From: Brevibacterium aurantiacum | Lineage (GTDB): Bacteria; Actinomycetota; Actinomycetes; Actinomycetales; Brevibacteriaceae | Assembly: GCF_900169065.1 (NCBI RefSeq) | Contig: NZ_FXZB01000017.1 | Location: forward strand, 1-64,000 | Reading direction: 5' to 3' | Length of the DNA stretch: 64,000 nucleotides | Shown here: piece after piece, positions 35,102 to 44,962 of the stretch | Position numbering within the stretch: the first letter of the stretch is position 1 | Layout of the letters: each line of letters starts with the position of its first letter | Program-made: the position numbers and the translations under genes | The notes under the pieces: model-generated | What the model was told of the DNA's origin: nothing | The model's database searches: none | Seen by the model: only the letters and a program-made list of their open reading frames with translations

Positions 35102-36634
35102 TCAGCCGTAGAGTTCTTCGACGTCCTCGTCGACCCAGGTCTTCGACTTGTCGACGGCCTTGTTCCACAGTCGGTAGACGCGATCGACCTTGTCCTTGTC
35201 CATGGACGGCTCCCAGCGCTTGCCCTCGCGCCAGTTGGCCTTCACGTCGTCCTCGCCGTTCCAGAACTTCACGGCGATGCCCGCCGCATAGGCCGCGCCC
35301 AGGGCCGTGGTCTCGACGACCTCGGGGCGGATGACGGGCACGCCGAGGAGGTCGGCCTGGAACTGCATGAGCGTTTCGTTGGCGACCATGCCGCCGTCGA
35401 CCTTGAGCTCGGTGAGTGCGACACCCGAGTCGAGGTCCATGGCGTCGAGGACCTCGCGGGATTGGAATGCAACCGATTCGAGAGCCGCACGGGCGATGTG
35501 GTTCTTGTTGACGTAGCGGGTCAGACCCACGATCACGCCGCGGGCATCGGACTCCCAGTGTGGGGCGAAGAGGCCGGAGAAGGCCGGCACGATGTAGCAG
35601 CCGCCGTTGTCCTCGACCTGTTTCGCCAGCGTCTCAACCTCGGGAGCATCGGCAATGATTCCGAGGTTGTCACGCAGCCACTGCACGAGGGACCCCGTGA
35701 CGGCGATGGAACCTTCGAGGGCGTAGACAGCCTCGGCGTCGCCGATCTTGTAGGCCACCGTCGTCAACAGACCGTTCTTGCTGGCCACAGGCTCGTTGCC
35801 GGTGTTGATGAGCATGAAGTTGCCGGTGCCGTAGGTGTTCTTGGCCTGGCCCTTCTCGAAGCATGCCTGACCGAAGGTCGCCGCCTGCTGGTCACCGAGG
35901 ATGCCGCAGATCGGGGTGTCGATGATGAGGCCGTTCTTCGCACCGTACCCATAGACCTCGGAGCAGGATTTGATCTCCGGGAGCATCGAGACGGGGATGC
36001 CCATCTCACCGGCGATCTCCTCGTTCCAGTCCAGGGTCTTAACGTTCATCAGCATCGTCCTGGACGCATTCGTGACGTCGGTGACGTGGACTCCGCCGTT
36101 GACGCCGCCGGTGAGGTTCCAGAGCACCCAGGTGTCCATGGTGCCGAAGAGCAGGTCTCCGGCTTCAGCGGACTCTTTGACGCCCTCGACGTTGTCGAAG
36201 ACCCACTTGGCCTTCGGCCCGGCGAAGTAGGTGGCCAGGGGCAGACCGACCCGGTCCTTGTACTTGTCGGGACCTTCGTCTCCGGCGAGTTCGTCGCAGA
36301 TCTTCTGTGTTCTGGTGTCCTGCCAGACGATCGCGTTGTAGACCGGCTTGCCGGTGTTCTTGTTCCAGATCACCGTGGTCTCACGCTGATTCGTGATGCC
36401 GACGCCCTCGAGCTGGTGGCGGTTGATGTCGGCGCGGGTCAGGGCCTGACCGATCGCCTCGTTCGTGTTCCTGATGATCTCCATCGGGTCGTGTTCGACC
36501 CAGCCTGCCCGAGGGAAGATCTGCTCGTGCTCGAGCTGACCCGAGGACACGATCTGCCCTGAGTGATTGAAGACGATGGCCCGCGACGAGGTGGTGCCCT
36601 GGTCGACGGCGAGGATGAACTTTTCCTGACTCAT
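35102..36634 (-). CDS. glpK: GlpK, glycerol kinase
   Basis: GlpK phosphorylates glycerol to glycerol-3-phosphate using ATP. It has 510 residues with FGGY-kinase motifs: [17 protein letters not shown] at the N-terminus, [46 protein letters not shown] and [10 protein letters not shown]. It is the last gene of the glpD-glpF-glpK run, 76 bases after glpF, and converges on the GNAT gene. Confidence 0.97.
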   Translation of the reverse strand: MSQEKFILAVDQGTTSSRAIVFNHSGQIVSSGQLEHEQIFPRAGWVEHDPMEIIRNTNEAIGQALTRADINRHQLEGVGITNQRETTVIWNKNTGKPVYNAIVWQDTRTQKICDELAGDEGPDKYKDRVGLPLATYFAGPKAKWVFDNVEGVKESAEAGDLLFGTMDTWVLWNLTGGVNGGVHVTDVTNASRTMLMNVKTLDWNEEIAGEMGIPVSMLPEIKSCSEVYGYGAKNGLIIDTPICGILGDQQAATFGQACFEKGQAKNTYGTGNFMLINTGNEPVASKNGLLTTVAYKIGDAEAVYALEGSIAVTGSLVQWLRDNLGIIADAPEVETLAKQVEDNGGCYIVPAFSGLFAPHWESDARGVIVGLTRYVNKNHIARAALESVAFQSREVLDAMDLDSGVALTELKVDGGMVANETLMQFQADLLGVPVIRPEVVETTALGAAYAAGIAVKFWNGEDDVKANWREGKRWEPSMDKDKVDRVYRLWNKAVDKSKTWVDEDVEELYG

Positions 36635-36710
36635 ACTGACTCCTATGTCGAGGTGGTGCTGTGGATTGCTGGTGACTCAGACGAGGGTCTGATGGGCTCG
36701 CCCCACCTGC

Positions 36711-37433
36711 TCAGATGAAGGCCCGGGAGAGCAGTCCGGCGATGATGGCGCCGACCAGAGGTCCGGCGATCGGGACCCACGAGTACGACCAGTCCGAGCT
36801 GCCCTTGTTCGGGATCGGCAGCAGGGCGTGGACGATGCGGGGCCCGAGGTCACGGGCCGGGTTGATCGCATAGCCTGTGGGTCCGCCCAGTGAGGCACCG
36901 ATGGCGACGACGAGGAGGCCGACTGCCAGGGGTCCGAGCTCGTGTGGGGTTCCGCCGAAGAGGAGGATGACGAACACGAGGACGAAGGTGGCGATGACCT
37001 CGGTGACGAAGTTCCAGCCGTAGCTGCGGATCTCAGGACCGGTGGAGAAGGTGCCGAGGATGTTGCCGGCTTCCTTCTCCTCGTCGTAGTGCTTCTTGTA
37101 CACGGCCCAGGCGAGGAAGGCACCGATCATGGCACCGATCATCTCGGCCGCGAGGTAGGCGATGGTGTTGCCGAAGTTCACGGCGATGCCGGGAGCGTAT
37201 TCCTCGGCTCCACTGGACAAGATGCCGATGGTCACGGCCGGGTTGAGGTGCGCACCTGTCTTGAAGGCGACGAAGACACCGGCGAAGACCGCGAGGCCCC
37301 AGCCGAACGAGATGAGGAGCCAGCCTCCCCCGTTGCCCTTGGTCTTGCCCAGCACCACGTTGGCGACGACGCCGACGCCGAGCAGTATGAGCATCGCCGT
37401 TCCGCCGATCTCATAAAGGAAAATAGTACCCAT
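36711..37433 (-). CDS. glpF: GlpF, glycerol facilitator (aquaglyceroporin)
   Basis: GlpF is a MIP-family channel of 240 residues with six transmembrane helices and two half-helices. The two NPA boxes are HLNPAVTIG and YAINPARDLGPR; the Asp after the second NPAR is the glycerol-facilitator signature rather than that of a water-specific aquaporin. It feeds glycerol to GlpK. The ATG is at 37433. It lies between glpD and glpK on the same strand. Confidence 0.95.
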   Translation of the reverse strand: MGTIFLYEIGGTAMLILLGVGVVANVVLGKTKGNGGGWLLISFGWGLAVFAGVFVAFKTGAHLNPAVTIGILSSGAEEYAPGIAVNFGNTIAYLAAEMIGAMIGAFLAWAVYKKHYDEEKEAGNILGTFSTGPEIRSYGWNFVTEVIATFVLVFVILLFGGTPHELGPLAVGLLVVAIGASLGGPTGYAINPARDLGPRIVHALLPIPNKGSSDWSYSWVPIAGPLVGAIIAGLLSRAFI

Positions 37434-37470
37434 ATCTCACAAACTCCTATGTTTGTCCTGCTTAGCGGAT

Positions 37471-39192
37471 TTACGGTTTGAGTGTTTCCTCGACGAGTGC
37501 CGCAGCCGCGGCATCGTCGTGGGTGGATTCAGCGGCGATCTGTGCGTCGACGTGAGCGTTGAAGTCAGCGATCTCCTTCGCTTCCCGTTCGTCGTCCCAC
37601 CCGAGGATCGGGGCGACGATCGCCGCAACCGCCTCGGCGGCGTACTTGCCTCGGTCCCTGACCTCATAGTTCAGCCGCATCCGTCGTTCGAGGATGTCGC
37701 CGAGGTGGACGGCACCTTCCGAGGTCGCCGCATAGTGTGCCTCGGCGCGCAGATAGCTTTCGGCACCGGGCAGCGGGCGACCGAGTTCGGGATCCTCGTC
37801 GATAAGGTCGAGGATGTCTTCGAGCAGGGTGCCGTAGCGGCGGATGAGTCGCCTGACCCGGTCTTCGTCCCACCCGTGCTTCTCGGCGATGCCGGACTGG
37901 CCGCGGCGCACGGCGCCGACGCCCTGAGCACCCAGCAGCGGGATCGATTCGGTCAGGGAGCGGCGGTCCTTCGCGTCATCGCCGAGGACGAAATCGACGG
38001 CGTCTTCTGCCATGACGCGATACGTGGTGAACTTGCCGCCGGCAATCGCTGCCAGAGCGGGCTCGATCTCCATCACCGTGTGTTCACGGGAGACCTTCGT
38101 CGAGGCCTGACCTTCCTTGACCACGGGCTGGAGCAGAGGTCGGAGACCGGAGTAGACGCCGATGACGTCGTTGCGGCTCAGCTTCTCGGTCAGGATCGCG
38201 TTCGCATGCTTGAGCAGGTAGTCGATGTCATCAGAGTTCGCCACCGGTGCGTCGACATCCTGGTCCCACGGGGTGTCCGTGGTGCCGATGACCCAGTAGC
38301 CCTCCCACGGGATCACGAAGAGCACGGACTTCTCCGTCTTCGAGATGATGCCCGTGTTCGGGTCTGCCTTGATCTTGTCCTGCTCGACCGTGATGTGCAC
38401 ACCTTTGGAGGCGAGCACCTGGAGGCCGGCGTCGGCCTTGGCCAGGTCCTGCTGCTCCTCGGTCCAGACTCCCCCGGCAAGGATGGTGCGGCGGGCGTGG
38501 ATGTCGAATTCTCGGCCGGTCATCTCATCACGGGCACGGACTCCGGAGACCCGGTCCCCGTCGTGGAGGTAGTCGATGACGGAGACGTGATTGGCCGCGG
38601 CGGCGCCGTAGCCCACAGCAGAGCGGATGAGCGTCATGACGAAACGGGCGTCGTCGACCTTCGCATCATAGTATTCGAGTGCACCGACCGCTGCATCGTC
38701 GGCCAGGCCGGGGAAATGGGCGGTGAGTGCCTTCTTTCCCAGGTGGCGGTGCATCGGCACGGCACGTTTGCGTCCGGGACGGGTGGCCATCGTGTCATAG
38801 AGCAGAACGCCGGAACCGATGAATGCCCTGTCGATGAGCCGGTGTTCGAAGGGGAAGACGAAGGCAACAGGTTCGACGAGGTGGGGCGCTGTGTGCTGGA
38901 GCAGCAGGTCGCGTTCCTTCAGCGCCTCGGCCACAAGCTTGAAGTCGAGCATCTCCAGGTAGCGCAGTCCGCCGTGCATGAGCTTCGAGGACCGTGACGA
39001 GGTGCCGGAAGCCCAGTCCTTGGCATCGACGACACCGACCTTCAGCCCGCGGGTGGCCGCATCGAAGGCGGAACCTGCTCCGGTGACGCCTCCGCCGACG
39101 ACGAAGACGTCGAGCGGATCGTCCGGGCTGGTGTTCTCCAGGGTGTGCAGGGCTTCATCGCGGAACGATGGGGACAGCTCGCCATTTCGCAT
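37471..39192 (-). CDS. glpD: GlpD, FAD-dependent glycerol-3-phosphate dehydrogenase
   Basis: GlpD oxidises glycerol-3-phosphate to dihydroxyacetone phosphate at the membrane and passes electrons to menaquinone. It has 573 residues: an N-terminal FAD Rossmann fold (VFVVGGGVTGAGSAFDAATRG), SRSSKLMHGGLRYLE, PWEGYWVIGTTDTPW and GGKFTTYR, with the C-terminal helical domain. It is the first gene of the glp operon. The upstream region holds two inverted repeats that may be operator sites. Confidence 0.96.
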   Translation of the reverse strand: MRNGELSPSFRDEALHTLENTSPDDPLDVFVVGGGVTGAGSAFDAATRGLKVGVVDAKDWASGTSSRSSKLMHGGLRYLEMLDFKLVAEALKERDLLLQHTAPHLVEPVAFVFPFEHRLIDRAFIGSGVLLYDTMATRPGRKRAVPMHRHLGKKALTAHFPGLADDAAVGALEYYDAKVDDARFVMTLIRSAVGYGAAAANHVSVIDYLHDGDRVSGVRARDEMTGREFDIHARRTILAGGVWTEEQQDLAKADAGLQVLASKGVHITVEQDKIKADPNTGIISKTEKSVLFVIPWEGYWVIGTTDTPWDQDVDAPVANSDDIDYLLKHANAILTEKLSRNDVIGVYSGLRPLLQPVVKEGQASTKVSREHTVMEIEPALAAIAGGKFTTYRVMAEDAVDFVLGDDAKDRRSLTESIPLLGAQGVGAVRRGQSGIAEKHGWDEDRVRRLIRRYGTLLEDILDLIDEDPELGRPLPGAESYLRAEAHYAATSEGAVHLGDILERRMRLNYEVRDRGKYAAEAVAAIVAPILGWDDEREAKEIADFNAHVDAQIAAESTHDDAAAAALVEETLKP

Positions 39193-39241
39193 TGACAGTT
39201 CTTTTCCTTCTCAGAGCGTGTGCGTTCCCACCATTATTGCG

Positions 39242-39290
39242 CACCAGTCCCAACTGGTGGTCCGTGCGCGGCAGTTAGGAAAAATCTAAC
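39242..39290 (-). promoter_or_regulatory. Two inverted repeats upstream of glpD
   Basis: CACCAGT-CCCA-ACTGGTG (39242-39259) and GTTAG-GAAAAAT-CTAAC (39274-39290) lie 50-98 bases before the glpD start. They are candidates for a repressor or activator of the glp operon. No glp regulator gene is in the window. Confidence 0.45.
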
Positions 39291-39322
39291 AGGCAATGCG
39301 CAGAAGCGAAACACACCGCACA

Positions 39323-39363
39323 ATTGCGAAAGGGCTCAGACCGATTGCGAAAGGCCTCAGACC
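39323..39363. repeat. 20-base near-identical direct repeat at the 3' end of ppx
   Basis: ATTGCGAAAGGGCTCAGACC (39323-39342) is repeated with one mismatch at 39344-39363. The second copy covers the ppx stop codon (39357-39359), so an in-frame extension of the ppx end is possible if copy number changes. Confidence 0.75.
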
Positions 39364-40322
39364 AGCTCGACCCGCATCGCCGAGGAGGTCTCTGCCGAGT
39401 CCAGAAGGTCGAGTTTGCGCATGATGATGCCTTCACGCAGCGCCCACGGGGAGATGCTCATCACATTGACGTCGAAGATGGCGAAGGCGGCGTCGGCGAC
39501 GATGGCTCCGGCGAGGACCTGGCCGGCACGAGCCTGGGAGACTCCGGGCAGCGTCGCGCGTTCTTCGGGGGTCCGCGAAGACAGGGTTTCGATGATCCCG
39601 GCGAGGTCTCGGCGGAAGAGTTTGCGTGGGGCGTAGATGCCGTCACCGCTGGGTGCCGCACCGGCGATCCGGGCCAGGGAGCGGAATGTCTTCGACGAGC
39701 CCACCACCTGGTCGGCTGTGCCCACGCGGTTGATCTTGCCGGCGATACGGCCGATCTGAGACCGGGCGTACTTCTGGAGGCTGTGGATGTCCTCGGCACT
39801 GGGCAGCGGATCCGGGATGAAGTCGGAATAGGTCCGACCGGCCCCCAACGGCACCGACACGGCGGCTTCCGGGTATTCGTCCTGCCCAGCCGCGATCTCG
39901 AGGGAGCCGCCGCCGATGTCGAGCAGCAGGATCTTCCCCGCCGACCAGCCGAACCAGCGCCTGACGGCCAGGAACGTCACCCGTGCTTCGTCCTTGCCCG
40001 ACATCACGTTGAGGGTGACCCCGAGCTGAGCGTTGATGGAGTCGATGAGCTCGGCACCATTCGGTGCATCCCTGACCGCCGAGGTGGCGAACGCCAGGAT
40101 CTGCTCCGATCCTTGGTCCTCGGCGATCTCCACCGCCTCGGCGATGAAGTTGTGCAGTCGCTCCTGACCGGCCGCGTCGATCATGCCGTCGTCGCCGAGG
40201 TACTCGGCGAGGCGCAGGACCTCTTTGTGGGAGGTCGCGGGCAAGGGAGGGGCTCCGACATGAGCGTCGACCACGAGGAGGTGGACGCTGTTGGACCCGA
40301 TATCGAGGACTGCTAGGCGCAT
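39357..40322 (-). CDS. ppx: Ppx/GppA-family exopolyphosphatase
   Basis: This 321-residue ASKHA-fold phosphatase hydrolyses polyphosphate or (p)ppGpp-type substrates. Motifs are LDIGSNSVHLLVVDAH at the N-terminus, ATSAVRDAPNG, and LLDIGGGSLEIAAG. Its length matches the short single-domain actinobacterial Ppx1/Ppx2 type (as in Mycobacterium tuberculosis) rather than the two-domain E. coli enzyme. It lies 22 bases after the enoyl-CoA hydratase gene on the same strand. Confidence 0.92.
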   Translation of the reverse strand: MRLAVLDIGSNSVHLLVVDAHVGAPPLPATSHKEVLRLAEYLGDDGMIDAAGQERLHNFIAEAVEIAEDQGSEQILAFATSAVRDAPNGAELIDSINAQLGVTLNVMSGKDEARVTFLAVRRWFGWSAGKILLLDIGGGSLEIAAGQDEYPEAAVSVPLGAGRTYSDFIPDPLPSAEDIHSLQKYARSQIGRIAGKINRVGTADQVVGSSKTFRSLARIAGAAPSGDGIYAPRKLFRRDLAGIIETLSSRTPEERATLPGVSQARAGQVLAGAIVADAAFAIFDVNVMSISPWALREGIIMRKLDLLDSAETSSAMRVELV

Positions 40323-40344
40323 TCGATCAGTTTAACCTCAGAAT

Positions 40345-41154
40345 TCATTCCTCGACCCAGTCCGTGCCCCGGAAGCCGAACTCGGGCGGGCGCTTGGCGA
40401 AGAACGCCTCCTGTCCGCGGGCGATCTCTGCCTGGTAGGCCTCATCGAGCCACTGCGGTGGGTTGAAGGCGGAATCGGCCGTGGCGCTCTCCGTCAGCTC
40501 CCCGCACAGGACTGCTTTGGATCCCAGCTGGGACAGTCGTGAGAGACCGACGATCTTCTCCCCCATCGTCTGTGCCGACGCCAGCGGAGCCTCGGAGACT
40601 TCGTGGAAGAAGCCGAGTTCGCGCATCTGGTCGAACTTCACGATCGATGCGGTGACCAGCAGATACCTGGCCCAGGCGTCACCGAGAACGCTCGCCAGAC
40701 GCCGAGTCGGACCGGGAGGGTAGACGAGCCCGAGCTTCGCAGCCGTGACCCCGAAGATCGAACCGGGGGCGGCGATGCGGATGTCGCAGGCCGCCGCGAT
40801 CTCGGTCCCTCCACCGACGCAGTTGCCGGTGATGGCCGCGATCGTCGTGGTGCGCGAGTTGGCCACAGCCGCCTCGGCGGTGGAATTGAGCTCCCAGAAA
40901 TCATCGAGGGGAACATTGAGATCGGCGATGTCGGAGCCGGCGGAGAAGTGCCCGGCGGCACCCGTGATCACGAGTGCACCGATCGAGTCATCGGCGTCGA
41001 CACCGGCGATGATGTCCGGCAGTGCCCGCCACATCGGGCGGGAGATGGCATTGCGTTTTTCGGGCCGATCGATGACGAGGGTTCCGACTCCACCGGTGAC
41101 GGTGAAGTCGAAACCCTCGAGATCGACCGGACGGTATGTGCCGTCAACGGTCAT
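40345..41154 (-). CDS. Enoyl-CoA hydratase/isomerase family protein
   Basis: This 269-residue crotonase-fold protein has RPEKRNAIS, the oxyanion-hole ITGAAGHFSAGSDI and GNCVGGGTEIAAACDI. The first catalytic Glu (GGGTE) is present, but the second, normally in the FGxPE block, is replaced (FGVTAAKLGL), so the reaction may be other than simple hydration. The ATG at 41154 has AAAGG eight bases upstream; the GTG at 41160 is too close to it. It follows prpC by 26 bases, suggesting a role in propionate or odd-chain acyl-CoA metabolism. Confidence 0.88.
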   Translation of the reverse strand: MTVDGTYRPVDLEGFDFTVTGGVGTLVIDRPEKRNAISRPMWRALPDIIAGVDADDSIGALVITGAAGHFSAGSDIADLNVPLDDFWELNSTAEAAVANSRTTTIAAITGNCVGGGTEIAAACDIRIAAPGSIFGVTAAKLGLVYPPGPTRRLASVLGDAWARYLLVTASIVKFDQMRELGFFHEVSEAPLASAQTMGEKIVGLSRLSQLGSKAVLCGELTESATADSAFNPPQWLDEAYQAEIARGQEAFFAKRPPEFGFRGTDWVEE

Positions 41155-41180
41155 GTGCACAGCCTTTCAGCGTGAGCTTC

Positions 41181-42302
41181 TCAGCCCCGGTCTGCGGGAA
41201 CTTCGCGCTGCTCGTGACCGTCGTAGGCGCTCAGCGGACGGATCAGAGCGTTGTTGGCCTGCTGTTCCATGATGTGAGCGGTCCAGCCGGTGATGCGGGC
41301 CATGACGAAGATCGGTGTGAACTGATCGGTGTCGAAGCCCATCAGGTGGTAAGCCGGGCCTGACGGGTAGTCGAGGTTCGGGTAGATGCCCTTACGACCC
41401 ACGAAGTCCTCTTCGAAGGCGTTGTAGAGATCGAGGAGATCGGTTGCGCCCTTGGCCTCGACCATGTTCTCGAAGGCCTTGCGCATGGTGGGCACGCGCG
41501 AGTCGCCGTTCTTGTAGACACGGTGTCCGAAGCCCATGATCTTGGCCTTCTTCGCCAACGCATCGTCGATCCACGCCGATGCCTTGTCGGCAGTGCCGAC
41601 CTCTTCGAGCATCGCCATGACGGCCTCATTGGCACCGCCGTGGAGGGGTCCCTTGAGGGCGCCGACGCCGCCGGCGACTGCCGAGTACAGGTCAGCCGTC
41701 GTCGAGGTGATGACGCGGGTGGTGAACGTCGAGGCGTTGAACGAGTGCTCCGCGTAGAGGATCATCGAGATGTCGAAGCAGCGCACGACCGCCTCGTCGG
41801 GAACCTCGTCGAAGACCATCTTGAAGAAGTTCGCGGCGTAGCCGAGGTCCTTCGTCGGCGCGACCGGGTCGAGGCCGTGGCGGCGACGGTGGTCGATGGC
41901 CACGATCGTCGGCAGCTGTGCGTAGAGACGCTCAGCCTTGGCCAGGTTGGCCTCTTCGCCTTCGACATCAGCATCAGGATCGACGGCGCCGAGGTAGGAC
42001 ACCGCGGTCTGCACCACGTGCATCGGGTGGCAGTCCTTGGGCAGATCGAGGATGAGCTGGACGAGCTTGTCGTCGATTCCGCGCTGCCCACGCTCGCGGG
42101 CCTGGAATTCCTCGAGCTGAGCCTTGGTCGGCAGTTCGCTGTTCCAGATCAGATAGGCGACTTCCTCGAAGCTGCAGTTGGCTGCGAGCTCCTGCACGGG
42201 GTAGCCGCGGTAGGTGAGCGAGTTCGTTTCCTGGACTACCTTCGAAACGGCCGTGGTGTCGACGACGACGCCGGCGAGGCCCTTCTTGATTTCTTCGGTC
42301 AC
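41181..42302 (-). CDS. prpC: PrpC, 2-methylcitrate synthase
   Basis: PrpC condenses propionyl-CoA with oxaloacetate. It is a citrate-synthase fold of 373 residues with the TNSLTYRGYPVQELA start, AEHSFNASTF, GPLHGGANEAV (active-site His) and MGFGHRVYKNGDSR. The Asp-containing EDFVGRKGIYPNLD block is also typical. The call as methylcitrate synthase rather than citrate synthase rests on length and the prpDB neighbours. The GTG start overlaps the prpB stop (GTGA). Confidence 0.95.
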   Translation of the reverse strand: MTEEIKKGLAGVVVDTTAVSKVVQETNSLTYRGYPVQELAANCSFEEVAYLIWNSELPTKAQLEEFQARERGQRGIDDKLVQLILDLPKDCHPMHVVQTAVSYLGAVDPDADVEGEEANLAKAERLYAQLPTIVAIDHRRRHGLDPVAPTKDLGYAANFFKMVFDEVPDEAVVRCFDISMILYAEHSFNASTFTTRVITSTTADLYSAVAGGVGALKGPLHGGANEAVMAMLEEVGTADKASAWIDDALAKKAKIMGFGHRVYKNGDSRVPTMRKAFENMVEAKGATDLLDLYNAFEEDFVGRKGIYPNLDYPSGPAYHLMGFDTDQFTPIFVMARITGWTAHIMEQQANNALIRPLSAYDGHEQREVPADRG

Positions 42303-43204
42303 TGGTGACCCTCCTGTGAAAAGTTGAATACGGCCGCGTCAAAATCGTTGTACGCAGCGTAGTCGATCGTGTCGTACAGGTCCGCACGGGTCTGCATTCC
42401 CTCGAGCAGGTCCACCTGTGTGCCCTGGTCGCGAATGGTCTGCAGGCCCGATTTGATCGCACCCATGGCGAGACGCAGAGTTGTGACCGGGTAGATCACG
42501 ACTTTGACTCCGACGTTCGCCAACTGCTCGGTCGTGAACAGTTCGCTCTTTCCGAATTCTGTCATGTTCGCCAGAATCGGAACATCCACGCTGCTGGCGA
42601 ATTTCTCGAATTCGCCGAGGTCCCGCATGGCTTCGGGGAAGATCAGGTCCGCTCCGGCGTCGACGTAGGCCTTCGCGCGGTCGATCGCCGCGTCCAGACC
42701 TTCGCCTGCGCGGGAGTCGGTGCGGGCACTGATGACGAAGTTCTCATCCCGACGGCCCTTGACGGCGGCCTTGATGCGCTTGGACATCTCAGCAGCGGTG
42801 ACAACCTCTTTGCCGTCGAGGTGGCCGCAGCGCTTCGGGTTGACCTGGTCTTCGAGGTGCATCCCCGAAATTCCGGCGTCTTCGAATTCCTGGATGGTGC
42901 GGGCCACGTTCATGGCTTCACCCCAGCCGGTGTCGGCGTCGATGAAGGTCGGCAGGTTCGTCACCCGGGCGATGTTGCGTCCGTGATCGGCCACCTCGGT
43001 GAGGGTGGTGAGACCGATGTCGGGCAGGCCCATGGCCGCGGAGAAGGCACCTCCGGAGATGTAGACGCCCTCGAATCCGGTCTGCTCGATGATCTGAGCG
43101 TTGATCGGATTGATGGCTCCGGGGAACTGGACGATCTGGTCACCGGCGAGGAGCTCACGGAACTTCGCGCGGCGCTCAGCCGGCGTTGTGGTTGCCCCCA
43201 ACAT
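42299..43204 (-). CDS. prpB: PrpB, 2-methylisocitrate lyase
   Basis: PrpB cleaves 2-methylisocitrate to pyruvate and succinate. It belongs to the isocitrate lyase/PEP mutase superfamily with 301 residues: PGAINPINAQIIEQTGFEGVYISGG, DADTGWGEAMNV, HLEDQVNPKRCGHLDGKEV (the catalytic KRCGH loop) and FVISARTDS. The ATG at 43204 overlaps the prpD stop (TGATG), and its stop overlaps prpC. Confidence 0.97.
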   Translation of the reverse strand: MLGATTTPAERRAKFRELLAGDQIVQFPGAINPINAQIIEQTGFEGVYISGGAFSAAMGLPDIGLTTLTEVADHGRNIARVTNLPTFIDADTGWGEAMNVARTIQEFEDAGISGMHLEDQVNPKRCGHLDGKEVVTAAEMSKRIKAAVKGRRDENFVISARTDSRAGEGLDAAIDRAKAYVDAGADLIFPEAMRDLGEFEKFASSVDVPILANMTEFGKSELFTTEQLANVGVKVVIYPVTTLRLAMGAIKSGLQTIRDQGTQVDLLEGMQTRADLYDTIDYAAYNDFDAAVFNFSQEGHQ

Positions 43205-44700
43205 CAGAAGATGCCCTTCGAGCCGGTGTGCTCGAGGCCGTCAACGGTGAAGCTGAGTTCGGCCACGCCCTTGGCGTCGAGGTTCTCGAGGTTCTCGGCC
43301 AGGTCGATGAAGCGAGTCTGCTCGGCACCGGTGAGGATGCCTTCGGACAGGGTCTTGAACTTCTCGATGTAGTTCGCACGGGCGAAGGGACGGGCACCGA
43401 AGGGGTGCGCGTCGGCCACGGCGATCTCATCGACCAGGGTCGAGCCGTCTTCGAATTCGATCTCCACGCGGCCACCGAAGGCCTTCTCGTTGGGATCGGT
43501 CGAGTGGTAGCGGCGAGTCCATTCCTTGTCTTCGGTGGTCTCGATCTTGTGCCACAGCTTGACTGTCTCGGGACGTCCGGCACGCTCGGGAGCGTAGGAG
43601 TGCTCGTGGTGCCAGCCCTGATCCTCCATGGCCACAGCGAAGATGTACATGATCGAGTGATCAAGGGTCTCGCGGCTGGCCTTGGGATCCATCTTCTGCG
43701 GATCGTTCGCGCCGGTGCCGATGACGTTGTGCGTGTGGTGCGAGGTGTGGATGACGATGCGCTTGATCTTCGTCAGGTCCTCGATCTCGCCGCCGAGCTT
43801 GCGGGCGAGGTCGATGAGCGCCTGCGCCTGGTATTCGGCGGAGTGCTCCTTGGTGTAGGTGTCGAGGATCGCGCGCTTGGCCTCGCCTGCACCGGGCAGA
43901 GGGATGGTGTAGCGGGCCTCGGGGCCGGAGAGGATCCAGGCGATGAAGCCGTCTTCACCTTCGTAGATCGGGTTGGGTGCACCCTCGCCGCGCATGGCAC
44001 GGTCGACGGACTCGACGGCCATCTTGCCGGCGAACGCGGGAGCGTGTGCCTTCCACGAGGAGATCTCGCCCTTGCGGGACTGGCGGGTCGCGGTGGTCAC
44101 GTGCAGGGCCTGCTGGATGGCCTGGAAGGTGACCTCGGTGTCGAGGCCGAGCATGGCGCCGATGCCGGCTGCTGCCGATGGGCCGAGGTGGGCGACGTGG
44201 TCGATCTTGTGCTCGTGCAGGCACATTCCCTTGACCAGGTCGACCTGGATCTCGTAGCCGGTGGCGATGCCGTTGATGAGGTCCTTACCGCTGATGCCCT
44301 TGTGCTGGGCGACTGCGAGGACAGGTGGGATGTTGTCGCCGGGGTGTGAGTACTCGGCGGCGAGGAAGGTGTCATGGAAGTCGAGTTCGCGAACGGCGAC
44401 TCCGTTGGCCCAGGCTGCCCATTCCGGGGAGAAGTGCTCACCAAGTGGCAGACCGAAGACCGTGGCTCCGGGTGAGTAGGGGTGGGTCTGTGCTTGTTCC
44501 CGAGCGTGCAGCGGGGCCGAGCGGCGCACCGAGGCTGCGGCTACCGAGGCGTTGTCGATGACGCGGTTGATCACCATTTCGGTGACCTCTGAATCCACTG
44601 GAGTCGGGTCTGAGGCGACCTCGGCGATCTTCCAGGCGAGTTGGTCTTCACGAGCCAGGTTCTCTGAGCTCTTGTACGTGCGGACTTCATGATCGATCAT
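43204..44700 (-). CDS. prpD: PrpD, 2-methylcitrate dehydratase
   Basis: PrpD dehydrates 2-methylcitrate to 2-methylaconitate. It has 498 residues of the MmgE/PrpD family: [56 protein letters not shown] and [14 protein letters not shown]. The ATG at 44700 has AGGGG seven bases upstream and is preferred over the upstream in-frame start at 44754. It is the first gene of prpD-prpB-prpC; an 18-base palindrome lies about 100 bases before it. Confidence 0.96.
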   Translation of the reverse strand: MIDHEVRTYKSSENLAREDQLAWKIAEVASDPTPVDSEVTEMVINRVIDNASVAAASVRRSAPLHAREQAQTHPYSPGATVFGLPLGEHFSPEWAAWANGVAVRELDFHDTFLAAEYSHPGDNIPPVLAVAQHKGISGKDLINGIATGYEIQVDLVKGMCLHEHKIDHVAHLGPSAAAGIGAMLGLDTEVTFQAIQQALHVTTATRQSRKGEISSWKAHAPAFAGKMAVESVDRAMRGEGAPNPIYEGEDGFIAWILSGPEARYTIPLPGAGEAKRAILDTYTKEHSAEYQAQALIDLARKLGGEIEDLTKIKRIVIHTSHHTHNVIGTGANDPQKMDPKASRETLDHSIMYIFAVAMEDQGWHHEHSYAPERAGRPETVKLWHKIETTEDKEWTRRYHSTDPNEKAFGGRVEIEFEDGSTLVDEIAVADAHPFGARPFARANYIEKFKTLSEGILTGAEQTRFIDLAENLENLDAKGVAELSFTVDGLEHTGSKGIF

Positions 44701-44797
44701 GGTTAACCCCTTCAAACGTCCTTGACCGTTCAGGTCTGAGAGTGGCTGACACAACTGTAGGCTACGTCACTTCTCTGTCACGGTCTGGTCAGAATTT

Positions 44798-44815
44798 TAT
44801 CTCGACATCAAGATA
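44798..44815 (-). promoter_or_regulatory. Palindromic operator candidate of the prp operon
   Basis: TATCTCGACATCAAGATA is an 18-base palindrome with 7 of 9 matching positions. On the minus strand a -10-like TAAAAT overlaps its downstream end, about 100 bases before prpD. A dimeric regulator binding there would block transcription. The candidate regulator is not in the window. Confidence 0.5.
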
Positions 44816-44962
44816 CTTTACCCGAAGGAACCTCGATCCCACCACCCAGTCCCGCCTACCGAAATTCGGTCGGGCAGTCGCGGTGGAAGGCAGTGATTCC
44901 AGGAAGTTCCGGCGCGAGGACTCAGTCGTGGAGAACTTGTGGAACGCTCGGTCGTGGAACGC

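Noticed and set aside
37453-38997. 514-residue open frame antisense to glpD
   Set aside because: The translation has no family motifs and mirrors the codon pattern of glpD, which is certain.
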